64,000 nucleotides of DNA from Ruegeria sp. THAF57 (GCF_903914075.1 NZ_CAIWNQ010000005.1:124001-188000); one strand, 5' to 3'. Positions 29,579 to 39,091 are shown, counted from the stretch's first letter. Notes: generated by a model from the sequence alone, not told the origin. Translations and numbers: made by a program.

Positions 29579-30958
29579 TTACTCCAGCGTATTCTTGTAG
29601 ATCACCCCGTCTTTCATGATCAGGCGAATGGTCTCGGGGCTTTCGGGGCGCGGATCGGCGCCGAACCACTTATCACCGGTGCCAACGACGGAAAAATCCT
29701 CGAGCGGGTTGCCGTCGATCAGCAGGATGTCAGCATAGGCGCCTTCTTCGATCACACCCAGCTTACCCGCAGGGTAGGGGTTCATGAAGTCGCCCGACAG
29801 GGCAACGATCTCACCACCTGTCGAGGTCAGCGTTGTCATGGACACGAAGGGGCCGAAGAAATCGTTGTTGAGCTTCTTCTCATAGGCAATCTGGATGTTG
29901 CAGGCTTCGACTGAGCCGACGCAGTCGGTTTGAAACCCGCGTTTGACAGGACATTCCTTCATGTTGTCGATATAGCCAGCAAAGGTCTCGGACGCGGATT
30001 TGGCCTTGGCGAGGCTGGACGGCACGCTGGCAACGGCGGGAATTTCTAACAGGCCGGGGTCGAACGCGGTCAGGTTGGTCGTGATGTAGGCACCTTTCTC
30101 GTTCATCAGTGCGGCGATTTCGCAATCAAAGGAAAACCCGTGTTCGATGCTTTTGACGCCCGCGTTGAGCGCATTCATGATGGCCTCTTTCCGGTAGGAA
30201 TGTGCCATGACGTAACTGCCGTATTCACTGGCAACCTGCACGGCGGCCTCAATTTCTTCGGGGGATCCGGCCAGCAGTTGCCACGGGTCAAAGGCAGACA
30301 CCACGCCGCCCGATTGCATGTACTTCAACTGCGTCGCGCCCATGCGAAAGTTGTTCCGGCCAAATTTCTGAACGTCTGCAACGCTGTCAACTTCCTGTGC
30401 CATGTTCAGGCGGCTGAAATTTGTCGACGCGCCGGGTGGAGAGGTAAAGCTGGCAAAATCTGCATGCCCGCCTCGCGTGCCCAGAAACGCACCTGAAGGA
30501 TAGTATCGCGGACCAAGTATTTGCCCGGAATCGATGGCCCGGCGCAGCCCTCCATTCGCGCCTCCGGCGTCGCGTACAGTTGTGAAGCCCTGCATCAGGT
30601 ACATCTCGGCCATACGCGTTCCGTGGATGCCGAAATCTTCCCACGTGGCATTGGCTTCCATCGCGGGAATGCTTGGTCCCATTAGCATCAGATGCGCGTG
30701 CGTTTCGATAAACCCCGGCGTCAGGGTGCGGCCTTCACCATCGATCACAATCGCATTGGGCGCGTCTATCTGTGAGGTCGAGACAGCTTTGATCAGGTTC
30801 CCTTCGACCAGAACGTTTGCGTTTTCGACCCGTTGTTCATTCACGCCGTCGAAGACATGCACGTTGGTGAAAAGTGTTTGCTCGGGCGTGGTGTTTTGCG
30901 CAAAGGCAGCGCCCGAAAAAACGAGTGCTATGAGCAGGTTAATCTTGGAAAGCCGCAT
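29579..30958 (-). CDS. Exported amidohydrolase-family protein
   Basis: A 459-residue metal-dependent amidohydrolase with a signal peptide (MRLSKINLLIALVFSGAAFA). The metal HxH is in FIETHAHL, MAHSY and IEHG carry further His ligands, and GFQTD probably supplies the acidic ligand. The GVIEEGAYADILLIDGNPLED C-terminal beta-sandwich is typical of imidazolonepropionase-like and prolidase-like members. Likely a periplasmic hydrolase of amides or dipeptides, supported by the neighbouring M19 dipeptidase and porin. GGAGG precedes the ATG, and a palindrome lies 34 bases upstream. Confidence 0.87.
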   Translation of the reverse strand: MRLSKINLLIALVFSGAAFAQNTTPEQTLFTNVHVFDGVNEQRVENANVLVEGNLIKAVSTSQIDAPNAIVIDGEGRTLTPGFIETHAHLMLMGPSIPAMEANATWEDFGIHGTRMAEMYLMQGFTTVRDAGGANGGLRRAIDSGQILGPRYYPSGAFLGTRGGHADFASFTSPPGASTNFSRLNMAQEVDSVADVQKFGRNNFRMGATQLKYMQSGGVVSAFDPWQLLAGSPEEIEAAVQVASEYGSYVMAHSYRKEAIMNALNAGVKSIEHGFSFDCEIAALMNEKGAYITTNLTAFDPGLLEIPAVASVPSSLAKAKSASETFAGYIDNMKECPVKRGFQTDCVGSVEACNIQIAYEKKLNNDFFGPFVSMTTLTSTGGEIVALSGDFMNPYPAGKLGVIEEGAYADILLIDGNPLEDFSVVGTGDKWFGADPRPESPETIRLIMKDGVIYKNTLE

Positions 30959-30991
30959 CCATCCCTCCTGATCAAGTTGGTTCTTAATCTA

Positions 30992-31009
30992 TCATATTTT
31001 TGAATATGA
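30992..31009. promoter_or_regulatory. Palindrome upstream of amidohydrolase operon
   Basis: TCATATT-TTTG-AATATGA, a perfect dyad with 7-base arms, is located 34 bases upstream of the amidohydrolase start. No regulator gene is adjacent, so the binding protein would be encoded elsewhere. Confidence 0.4.
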
Positions 31010-31143
31010 CGGGGATGCCCGCGCTGTGTCAACGATTTGAACGGGGCGCATTTGCGCAGGTCGAACAATGAGCGTCACGGCCCGATCACCCTTGACGGCG
31101 ACCCGTGTTTGGGCCGCCGTCGGAGGGCATAACCCTATGCCGT

Positions 31144-32559
31144 TCAGGTCGGCAGGATATTATGATTGACCCTAAACAGGTTGCCGGGGTCGTACTTACC
31201 CTTGATTTTGGACAGCTTGCTGCCGTTCGCGCCGTAGGCTCCGGCCATATGGTCAGCCTCATCCTCGGGCATGAAATTCACATAGGCGCTGCCGGTCGCG
31301 TGCGGCTGCATTCTGTCATACAGGGTACGGGCCCAGTCGATGCATTCGGCGTCTTTGGCGGGGTCTTCCCAACGTGTGTGCACATTCATGATAAAATGTG
31401 CCGAGCGTTGTGGATAGGCCGTTGAATCTGCCCCAACCCGTGCCATCGCACCCCCGACATGGGCAATGAAAACTTCGCACGCCGGATCGGGAAGCGTGGC
31501 AATGCCGTCCAGCAATCCCGTTATCGCATCCGAAGACAACGTCTCAAAATCATGGCTTTTCCAATAATTTCGAGCGCCGGGTGTCAGAAGGGCATCAAAA
31601 GCAGCCTGCCAATCCACGAAGGAATGCGGCGAGATAACATCGACAATCGGATCACCCAACGCGCGCAACCTGGCGACGGCTTTTTCGCCATCCTCCATTG
31701 CACCGGCATAGCAGGCGGCAAAGATCAGGATTTCTCGTCCGTGCCACTCTTCCGGCAGGAAGGGCAATGGCGGCGCCTTTCGCATGACGCTCCAAACGGT
31801 CAGCTCGTCCGGTGATGTGTCTGCGATTTTGGCATATTCCGCCAAAAGCGCAGGGGCGTTTTCAATGGGATGGACAATCAAGCCTGAAAGGACTTCTGGC
31901 CCGAGGTCATGCAATTGAAATTCAAAGGACGTCACGACGCCAAAGTTTCCGCCGCCTCCACGGATCGCCCAGAACAACTCGGGGTGGCTGCTTGCAGACG
32001 CGGTGACAATTTCGCCCTCTGCCGTAACAACCTCAGCCGATACCAGATTGTCGATCGTCATGCCGAACTTCCGTGTGGACCAGCCGAAGCCGCCGCCTAG
32101 TGTAAGGCCAGCTATTCCCGTGGTTGAATTGATGCCGGTTGGAACGACAAGACCATGGGCCTGTGTCTCGCGGTCCACATCGCCAAGCACGGCACCCGGC
32201 GCGACCCGCGCAGATTTGGCTATCGGGTCAACATGGACAGATCGCATATGCGAAAGGTCCAGCATGACTGTTTCGTCCGCAACCGCGTGACCAGCAATCT
32301 GATGGCCGCCAGATCTGACAGACATCACCAACCCGGCATTGCGCACAAAGTTGACCGCCTTCTGAACATCGCTGGCACCCAAGGCTCGGATAACAAAACC
32401 GGGGTATCGCTCGACCATACTGTTCCAGGTTGTTCTGGCTTCGTCGTATTCGGGGCTGCCGCGAAGATAGACGCCCCCCCTGAGCGATGCGCTAAGGGCA
32501 TCGAGCGCGTCTTGATCAACCGTTACCATGTCGCCGTCCAGCGACTTCAAATCAAACAT
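31144..32559 (-). CDS. FAD-linked oxidoreductase, berberine-bridge-enzyme-like
   Basis: A 471-residue flavoprotein of the PCMH/BBE family. The N-terminal FAD domain has VRSGGHQIAGH, where His86 is the usual covalent attachment site. GLTLGGGFGW follows. The position that is Cys in bicovalent enzymes appears to be Asn (GINSTTG), so the flavin is probably singly linked. The BBE C-terminal motif YDPGNLFRVNHNI is present. It has no signal peptide, so it is probably cytoplasmic. Likely oxidises alcohols, sugars or alkaloid-like molecules; the substrate is unknown. It is alone between the cyclase pair and the amidohydrolase operon. Confidence 0.9.
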   Translation of the reverse strand: MFDLKSLDGDMVTVDQDALDALSASLRGGVYLRGSPEYDEARTTWNSMVERYPGFVIRALGASDVQKAVNFVRNAGLVMSVRSGGHQIAGHAVADETVMLDLSHMRSVHVDPIAKSARVAPGAVLGDVDRETQAHGLVVPTGINSTTGIAGLTLGGGFGWSTRKFGMTIDNLVSAEVVTAEGEIVTASASSHPELFWAIRGGGGNFGVVTSFEFQLHDLGPEVLSGLIVHPIENAPALLAEYAKIADTSPDELTVWSVMRKAPPLPFLPEEWHGREILIFAACYAGAMEDGEKAVARLRALGDPIVDVISPHSFVDWQAAFDALLTPGARNYWKSHDFETLSSDAITGLLDGIATLPDPACEVFIAHVGGAMARVGADSTAYPQRSAHFIMNVHTRWEDPAKDAECIDWARTLYDRMQPHATGSAYVNFMPEDEADHMAGAYGANGSKLSKIKGKYDPGNLFRVNHNILPT

Positions 32560-32673
32560 TGGGATAACCTTTCATTTGCATAAAAGGTTTCTTGCGCTAC
32601 TGCCCCAGTAATCGAAGATCCACCTGTTCCCGGTGTTGAAGTGATTTTTGATCTGTAAGAGAACCGTTGGGCT

Positions 32674-32931
32674 TCAGGCAAATATTCCGGGATCGATCCG
32701 GTCGACCGGCGTAATGACGTCGGCTGGGATATTCAGCCTTTTGGCCGCCTTGCGCAAACTTTCTTCGTCCGGGGCTTCGTATAGGCAGTAGGTTTTGCGC
32801 TTATCCGCGCTGAGGAACGAGAAAATCCACTCGATCCCTTCTTCGTCGTTGATTTCTTTGATCTTGATCTTGTCGTCGTTTGTTACATCAAGCTGTTCTG
32901 CAAAATTTCTTTCGATAATGTATCTTGGCAT
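32674..32931 (-). CDS. DUF4242 small protein
   Basis: An 85-residue DUF4242 protein: PRYIIERNF at the start, WIFSFLSADKRKTYCLYEAPDEESLRKAA in the middle and IPADVITPV near the end are the family signature. Family members form small ferredoxin-like beta-alpha-beta folds; a metal-binding role has been suggested for some. Two ATGs lie in tandem; I use the second (32931), which is better spaced from GGGGAG. It starts 27 bases after the large cyclase-ATPase gene on the same strand, so the two are probably cotranscribed and functionally linked. Confidence 0.85.
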   Translation of the reverse strand: MPRYIIERNFAEQLDVTNDDKIKIKEINDEEGIEWIFSFLSADKRKTYCLYEAPDEESLRKAAKRLNIPADVITPVDRIDPGIFA

Positions 32932-32958
32932 CATGCTCCCCCAAGCATTTTAAAGGGG

Positions 32959-35900
32959 TCAAACGGCAGTTCCTTCAAGCTTTGACCTAAGGGAAACCAT
33001 ACTTAATTTTTGTGCCGTTGCCAACGCTTCCGCTTCCAGTTGAAACGCCCGGTGCAGGTCGGTCGCGCGTCCCCGACGCCGCAGCGCCGAGGCATAAGCC
33101 GCCTTGCTATGTGCAATCCATGGAACCGAGGCCATCCGCGTGTCGATCTCGATTGCCTTTTCAAAAAGGCGCTCAGCCGCCTCCCAATCCGCCAGCAAAG
33201 CAGCAAGGCTGCCCAGACGCCGCGCGGCGGCACCGGCACACACCGTGGTTGCACCTGCTGTAATCGTCAGCTCTTCGTAGGGTTTGAGAATTTCAAAAAG
33301 CGCCTCCGCGTGCTGCTTGTGTTCGACGGCGACGCTGATGTCAGAAAGGTAGGACAAGGTCGTCGTATACATCGCGTCGGGCGGCAAAACGAAATTGTTT
33401 TCAGCCATTTCGTTAAGAATACGTTCGGCCGGTTCCTTGTACCCAAGCTCGGCTGCGATCAGCCCGAACCCCGGTTTCCAGGCAACATCGCCGGGGCTTT
33501 CCGACATCAGCTTTTTGATGACCGGTGCTACTTCGTGCAATCGGTTCTGTTCGCGACGGATCGTGAACATCTGAACGCCATAGACGCCTTCGACATGCTC
33601 ACCATGCGTCTTTCGTCCAATTTTGACGGCTTCTGTCGCGTGTTTCTCCGCCGCCTCAAAGTCTCCGTCCATGATGGCAACCATGGCGCGCGCATGTTTT
33701 TGCACCCAGTAAAGCTGTAGGTGATTGTCCTTTCTGGATATTTCGGTCAACAACTCAAGCGAGTGCTCCATGAGCTGGCGATCTGCCATTTCCGCACCCA
33801 CAAACAGGCTTAGGGTTCTGTCGCGACCCTGATCAATGCTGCCAAGCTTTTCGGCTACTTTGTGCATTGCTTCTAGGTTCTCGCGCCAGTTACGTGCCTC
33901 GCTTTCCTTTCTGGCGACAAAGGGCGCGCCATAATGCATCATCATGACCGAAAACTGGGATTTGTGATCCCCCAGTTTCGCCGAAAGCTCCATGGCAAGC
34001 TGTCCATATCGGGAACCTTCGGCTAATTGGCCGACAAAGATGTAGGCCCTTGCAAGCTGGCTTATCAGCCGGCAACGGCGGGTTTCATCTTCTTCCGGCA
34101 GGGCGTCCAGAGCATCGCTGCAAAGCTCTATGGCTTCGGCGTGTCGTTCGCTGGACATCATGCAGGAATCCGCAAACTGGTTGGCGGCATCGGCAGCAAG
34201 CCCGATATCGCCAATCTGTCGGGCGGCGTCAGACGCTTTTTTGAGGGTTGCAATCCCTTCGGGTAACTCGCCAAGGCTGTCGTAGCTTCTGCCAACAAGA
34301 ATTTGCCCGACAATCGTTTCCGGGCTGATCCCTGCGCCCATGTTTTGGGCCGCCATAAGCGCCTCGCGCGCATTGGACATTGCCTCTTGGCTGGCGGACC
34401 GGGCAAGGGCCATTTCGGTTGCTGTGCGCCACTTGTCGAAAGCAGCGGCCCAGTCCTCGGCCTCGGATAAATGGCGGGCGACCAGTTCGGGTCGGCGTGC
34501 AATTTCGGCGGATCGTAGCGTGTTCAGGGCCTGTGCGACATCCGCATGTTGCTGCCGCCGGGTAGAGCCAAGCATGGATTGATAGGCCGTGTCGCGGATC
34601 AGGGCATGGCGAAAGACAAAATGCCCACGGTTATGCCCGCTTTCGAAAATCAGGCCAGTACGGGACAACTCATCCAGGCTTGCCTGAACGCTTGACTTGT
34701 CCTCGCGCATGGCAGCGCCCAGCAAGACCGGGTCGAATTCACGGCCAATGACCGACCCCGTCAGCGCAACTCGCTTTGCGGTTTGAGAAACGGCGTCCAG
34801 ACGGGCCATCAAAGCGCCCTTGAGCGAGGACGGAATGGCGACGTTATCCTGACCTCCGGCCTCTAGGATTGCGCGCGTCAGTTCCTCGACGAACAGCGGC
34901 ACGCCGTCGGTTTTTTCGATGATCAGATTGATCATCTTCTGATCAGGCTCTGCCCCCGAGATATTGCGGATTAAATTCGCGACGTGAGCGGAATCGAAGC
35001 GCCGCAATTTCAGGGTTTGAACATGCGCTTCGCCTTCGCTCTTGCCCAACTCCCATTCTGGTCTGTGGGTAATCAGGATCATCAGGCGTAAGTCGGCACA
35101 GATCGTTTTGAACCGCTCTAACAGGGCCTGAGTCGACGGGTCGATCCAATGCGCATCTTCCACGCACAGGATCACGGGTCGTGCGTTCGACCGTATCTTG
35201 ACCGTCTTGATCAGAGTTTGGATCGTAAGGTCGCGTTGTTCCTGTGGTGACAATTCTAGAATCTGTCGGGCCAGCGCACTGCGCGGGGCAACCAGAGCGG
35301 CGAAAACCGGCAGAACCTTATCCAGATTCAGCCCGGGGCGCGAACTGAGCATGTCGCGCACATGTTCCAAAATTAGATTGTCGTCGAAATCGGGCTCGAC
35401 ACCCGCGTCTTGGGAAATTCGTTCCGTGACCGGATGGAAGGGACTGCTGGTCAGGTATGGAGAACAGTTCAGCCGGATAACGTCTGCCTGATCATCCTTC
35501 GTGCAGTCAGCCAGGAACTCTTCTGTCAGACGGGATTTGCCAATGCCCGGTTCGCCCGACAGAAGAACCACCTCGCCCTGTCCGTTACGGGCCCTTTGCC
35601 ACGATTGTAGAAGGATGCCCTTTTCGTAATCCCGCCCAATCAGGGCGCTGGTGCTTTCGTCCCCGTGGGAGGCCTTGAACCGGCTTTCGGCACTGCGTTC
35701 GGCCACCACCTCTAACAAGGTTCGGGGGTCTTTGAACCCTTTCAGATCCACTTCCCCGAGCGTTTCAAACTCAAAGATACGATGCAGGGCAGCTTCGGTT
35801 TCTTCTTCGGGTACGACAACCGTATTTGGCTTTGCATGTTCCTGAATCCGTGCCGCCAGATTGAGGATCGGGCCGGTCATTGCGCCTTCCTCATAAGTGT

Positions 35901-36531
35901 TTTCGGTGACGGTGTCCCCGACTACGACATCGCCGCTTGCGATGCCCAGCCGTGCCGACAGTTGATCCCCATCAGGTGTTCTAAGCTCTCTGACGCGGTT
36001 GATCGCATCCAGCCCGGCTTTGACCGCGCGAATGGCGTGATCTTCGTAGGCGCGCGGCCAGCCGAAGAATACAAGAAGCCCGTCGCCCAGATATTTCGCC
36101 ACGTACCCGCCATATCGACTGACGGCCCCTGCGACTGCGTCCTGATAGTTCAGCAACAAGATCCGCATGTCCTCTGGATCCAACCGGTTCGTCAACTCGG
36201 TCGACCCGACTAGGTCTGCGAACATCACCGTCAGGTGGCGCCGCTCGGCGATCGGGCTTGCACCGTCCGATGTTTCTGGCACGGGGGTTGATCGGGTGGG
36301 CCGGTCGATGGGGTCTGTGTCCACAGCCTTGGGCGCGGGCGCGTCATCGGGTGTCAGATCAGAGATCGCCGCTAACAGAATTTTGCGATGACCGAGGCTG
36401 ACGCCCAATTCCTTCAGGTCTTCCACGGTCAAAAGTGGCAAGACCCGCGCGTCAACGTCATTCTGAACGAAAGCGTCAACATACTGGTCCAGACCAAGAC
36501 CGTTCAGCCAATTTTTGATCCCAACTCCCAT
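32959..36531 (-). CDS. SAM-domain adenylate/guanylate cyclase with AAA ATPase and TPR region
   Basis: A 1190-residue soluble signalling protein. A SAM domain (about 5-60) is followed by a class III nucleotidyl cyclase catalytic domain (about 98-275) with both metal aspartates, Asp106 in FADLVGS and Asp150 in KYLGDG, plus the GPILNLAAR segment. Next is an ATPase of the AAA/NB-ARC-like type with Walker A GEPGIGKS (326-333) and a VILCVEDAHWID Walker B. The last 450 residues are helical TPR-like repeats. The catalytic metal residues suggest activity; ATP versus GTP specificity is not assigned. The TPR/ATPase part probably senses a ligand or partner. It shares a transcript with DUF4242. Confidence 0.93.
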   Translation of the reverse strand: MGVGIKNWLNGLGLDQYVDAFVQNDVDARVLPLLTVEDLKELGVSLGHRKILLAAISDLTPDDAPAPKAVDTDPIDRPTRSTPVPETSDGASPIAERRHLTVMFADLVGSTELTNRLDPEDMRILLLNYQDAVAGAVSRYGGYVAKYLGDGLLVFFGWPRAYEDHAIRAVKAGLDAINRVRELRTPDGDQLSARLGIASGDVVVGDTVTENTYEEGAMTGPILNLAARIQEHAKPNTVVVPEEETEAALHRIFEFETLGEVDLKGFKDPRTLLEVVAERSAESRFKASHGDESTSALIGRDYEKGILLQSWQRARNGQGEVVLLSGEPGIGKSRLTEEFLADCTKDDQADVIRLNCSPYLTSSPFHPVTERISQDAGVEPDFDDNLILEHVRDMLSSRPGLNLDKVLPVFAALVAPRSALARQILELSPQEQRDLTIQTLIKTVKIRSNARPVILCVEDAHWIDPSTQALLERFKTICADLRLMILITHRPEWELGKSEGEAHVQTLKLRRFDSAHVANLIRNISGAEPDQKMINLIIEKTDGVPLFVEELTRAILEAGGQDNVAIPSSLKGALMARLDAVSQTAKRVALTGSVIGREFDPVLLGAAMREDKSSVQASLDELSRTGLIFESGHNRGHFVFRHALIRDTAYQSMLGSTRRQQHADVAQALNTLRSAEIARRPELVARHLSEAEDWAAAFDKWRTATEMALARSASQEAMSNAREALMAAQNMGAGISPETIVGQILVGRSYDSLGELPEGIATLKKASDAARQIGDIGLAADAANQFADSCMMSSERHAEAIELCSDALDALPEEDETRRCRLISQLARAYIFVGQLAEGSRYGQLAMELSAKLGDHKSQFSVMMMHYGAPFVARKESEARNWRENLEAMHKVAEKLGSIDQGRDRTLSLFVGAEMADRQLMEHSLELLTEISRKDNHLQLYWVQKHARAMVAIMDGDFEAAEKHATEAVKIGRKTHGEHVEGVYGVQMFTIRREQNRLHEVAPVIKKLMSESPGDVAWKPGFGLIAAELGYKEPAERILNEMAENNFVLPPDAMYTTTLSYLSDISVAVEHKQHAEALFEILKPYEELTITAGATTVCAGAAARRLGSLAALLADWEAAERLFEKAIEIDTRMASVPWIAHSKAAYASALRRRGRATDLHRAFQLEAEALATAQKLSMVSLRSKLEGTAV

Positions 36532-36625
36532 CTTTGGATCATGCTGAGTTGTTGAATACTAATCAAGAACGTCGAGTCTGAACCCCAAAGGTGGTGATGT
36601 TGACTTTGGTACAACAGGCAAATCC

Positions 36626-37504
36626 TCAAATCGACATGAGCCATTTCTTGAAAATTCTCACCGTGACCCGCTCCTGATCGCCGGGGCGACAGACGAAATA
36701 CAGCCCACGATCCAGTGGGACGCTGCTGTCATCCAGGCGGATTAGTCGGCCAAGTTCCAAGTCTCTGGCGGCCAACAGATGTCTTGCCAGTGCCACGCCT
36801 TGTCCGTCCATTGCGGCCTCCAGCAAGACGGCGCTGTCTACGTATTTGACACTCTGTGACTTGATCCGCTCGGGGCTTAGCCCAACCTGCGCAGCCCAGC
36901 TTTCCCATCCTACGTTGAAGGCGTCGTGCAAGAGCGGGAGGTCAGCAACCTCCTCGGCGAGCATCGGTCGTCGTTGCTTTCCAACAAGCGATGGCGCGGC
37001 GACGACAATCAACTCTTCTTGCTTTATTTGCTCATGATACAGCCCGCCCCAGCCGGGCTTGCCGAAACGCAGGGCTATGTCGACCTCGGATCTGTCGAAA
37101 TCCGCATAAGCGTCATTTGTGTCCAGCAGCAAGGCGATACCCGGATGCTCCTGTTGAAACGAACTGAGCAATGGGACAAGCCATTTGAGCGCCAGAGATG
37201 TGGACAACGACACTGTAATCGACTGGCGATGACGAATCCGCTTTACCTCTGACACGCCAAGTTGCAATGCGGAAAATGCCCCGCGTGTCGATTGGTATAG
37301 GCGTTCCCCGGCCTTGGTCAGTTCGACCCCATTGGGACGACGATGAAAAAGCACCACACCAAGATGCAGTTCCAGCAGCTTGATTTGACGGCTGATCGCC
37401 CCGTGGGTGACGTTCAGCACATCCGCTGCCTTTGTCAGGCTGGAATGGGTCGCCGTTTCATCAAACGCTTGAAGGGCCCGGAGGTGTCTGAGATTTTCCG
37501 CCAT
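36626..37504 (-). CDS. LysR-family regulator (GcvA-like) of the SDR/EctC module
   Basis: A 292-residue LysR protein of the GcvA-like branch: LRALQAFDETATHSSLTKAA then VTHGAISRQIKLLE forms the helix-turn-helix, and KWLVPLLSSFQQEHPGIAL opens the effector domain. ATG 37504 gives the canonical N-terminus; the longer frame to 37687 crosses the divergent SDR. The 118-base gap to the SDR/ectC pair contains both promoters, so regulation of that pair is likely. The same LysR/atypical-SDR arrangement occurs at 1233-2889. Confidence 0.9.
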   Translation of the reverse strand: MAENLRHLRALQAFDETATHSSLTKAADVLNVTHGAISRQIKLLELHLGVVLFHRRPNGVELTKAGERLYQSTRGAFSALQLGVSEVKRIRHRQSITVSLSTSLALKWLVPLLSSFQQEHPGIALLLDTNDAYADFDRSEVDIALRFGKPGWGGLYHEQIKQEELIVVAAPSLVGKQRRPMLAEEVADLPLLHDAFNVGWESWAAQVGLSPERIKSQSVKYVDSAVLLEAAMDGQGVALARHLLAARDLELGRLIRLDDSSVPLDRGLYFVCRPGDQERVTVRIFKKWLMSI

Positions 37505-37622
37505 GTGAGAATATCTAACATCAGGATGCCAAAAACTCGATAGTACTGTTTCCTTTCCAGCAATTAGGATGATTTCGTTTGAGTAAATCTCATACGTAGT
37601 TTGCCTGAAGAAAGGAAAGATG

Positions 37623-38372
37623 ATGCCCGAACTTAAGGTCGCCCTGATGACGGGAACCGGACAAGGTATCGGCCGGGGATGCGCCATTGAAATGGCGAAG
37701 GCCGGCTACAAGGTCTCGCTGATGTCCCCATCTAACCGTTCGGTTGAACTGGCAGAGGACCTTGGCGGTATTGGGCGCAGGGGGTCCGTGCTGGATGTCG
37801 ACGATCTGCAGGCAATGATCGACGACACCATAAGCAAGTACGGACGGATTGATGCGATCGTCAGCAATATGGGCCACGGTGGGACGGTGCCCGAAGCCAT
37901 CAAAACCGTCGGATTCGACCCGGATTTTGACGGGCCGCTATTGGAGCTCAGCGACGCGTTGTGGCACGAAAGTCTGGACATGTATGTGCTGAACGTCGTC
38001 AAGATTGCCCGTATCGTCACGCCCATATTGATCGAGCAGGGCGGCGGTGCATTCGTCAATATCTCATCCATGAACGCAGTAGAGCCGCGTGCGCCTTATC
38101 CCATGAGCATGCTGCGCGGTGCTTTGCACAGTTTCTCGAAGCTGTATGGCGATCGTTACGCGCGGCACAACATTCGTATGAACAACCTGCTGCCCGGATT
38201 TTGCGAGAATGTGAACCTGTCCGATCGGGCCCGTCGGGAAATCCCGGCGCAACGGCCCGCTACCTTTGAGGAAATCGGGCAGGCCTGCGTGTTTCTTGCC
38301 AGCGACGCCGCGCGGTATATCAATGGTCAGAGTATACTGTCCGACGGTGGAATGAACCGGGCGGTGCGATAG
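37623..38372 (+). CDS. Atypical SDR-family protein (catalytic Tyr/Lys replaced), second copy
   Basis: An SDR-fold protein of about 250 residues. The nucleotide-binding loop is TGTGQGIG, the NAG-like segment is SNMGHG, NISS supplies the catalytic-loop Ser, and MNNLLPGF follows. In place of YxxxK the sequence is MSMLR, aligning Met162 with Tyr and Arg166 with Lys (numbered from the ATG at 37620). Two ATGs lie in tandem; 37623 is better spaced from AGGA. It is followed after 17 bases by the ectoine-synthase homologue and divergent from a LysR gene. Function unknown; NAD(P) binding looks intact. Confidence 0.85.
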   Translation: MPELKVALMTGTGQGIGRGCAIEMAKAGYKVSLMSPSNRSVELAEDLGGIGRRGSVLDVDDLQAMIDDTISKYGRIDAIVSNMGHGGTVPEAIKTVGFDPDFDGPLLELSDALWHESLDMYVLNVVKIARIVTPILIEQGGGAFVNISSMNAVEPRAPYPMSMLRGALHSFSKLYGDRYARHNIRMNNLLPGFCENVNLSDRARREIPAQRPATFEEIGQACVFLASDAARYINGQSILSDGGMNRAVR

Positions 38373-38389
38373 AAAAAAGGCGGAGAAAG

Positions 38390-38797
38390 ATGATTGTTAC
38401 AGCACTTGCAGATATCCTTGAGACAGATCGGGACGTCTCTGGACCGGGGTGGAGCAGCCGAAGATTGCTGCTTGCCTCTGACGGATTGGGCTTTTCGCTG
38501 ACGGACACGATCATCAAAAAGGGTGCCGCACTTGAGCTTGAATACAAACATCATTTCGAGGCGTGCTATTGTATCGAAGGTAAAGGGCAGATCAGGGCGT
38601 TTGACGATGACACATGGCATAGCCTTGAGCCATTCACCCTGTATGCGCTGGATCAACACGACCGGCATGTGGTGCGTGCGACAGACACGGACCTGCGGCT
38701 TGTCTGCGTGTTCAATCCGCCGCTCAGTGGACGGGAAGTGCATCGCAAGGATGGAAGCTATGCGCCTTTGGACCTTGAGGAACATAGCGAGGTCTGA
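38390..38797 (+). CDS. ectC: Orphan ectoine synthase homologue
   Basis: A 135-residue cupin closely resembling EctC, which cyclises N-gamma-acetyl-diaminobutyrate to ectoine. Strongly matching segments are TDRDVSG, SRRLLL, GFSLTDT, EACYCIEG, LYALDQHDRH and RLVCVFNPPL. The iron ligands reported for EctC are at identical positions: Glu57, Tyr85 and His93. No ectA, ectB, ectD or ask-ect is in the window. It is paired with an atypical SDR 17 bases upstream, with GGAG five bases before its ATG. It may make ectoine from an imported precursor, or a different cyclic product. Confidence 0.9.
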   Translation: MIVTALADILETDRDVSGPGWSSRRLLLASDGLGFSLTDTIIKKGAALELEYKHHFEACYCIEGKGQIRAFDDDTWHSLEPFTLYALDQHDRHVVRATDTDLRLVCVFNPPLSGREVHRKDGSYAPLDLEEHSEV

Positions 38798-38981
38798 ATA
38801 CCCCAACCAACAATGCGATGTGCGGCGCAGGTTCAACTCATGCGACGCCCGTGCAGCGAATCCCATCACCTTTCGCGTCCGAATTTTCGTCTGCTGATAT
38901 CCGGATCGTCACCCAATGCGCATTCCACGCAAAACCAGCGGAAGAAACTTCACGTACCTATCAGATAACAGGGGGAAGGGG

Positions 38982-39058
38982 TGGTAGCGGAGGAGGGACT
39001 TGAACCCCCGACACGCGGATTATGATTCCGCTGCTCTAACCAACTGAGCTACTCCGCC
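38982..39058 (-). tRNA. tRNA-Met (anticodon CAT, elongator type)
   Basis: A 77-base cloverleaf including encoded CCA. The acceptor stem GGCGGAG pairs with CTCCGCT, allowing one G-T pair. The anticodon stem GCGGA/TCCGC encloses loop ATCATAA, giving CAT. The variable loop and GTTCAAGT T-loop are normal. It lacks initiator features; an Ile-type lysidine tRNA is less likely. Confidence 0.93.
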
Positions 39059-39091
39059 ACGAGTGAGAGGCGATTTAAGGGAGGGGCCCGA

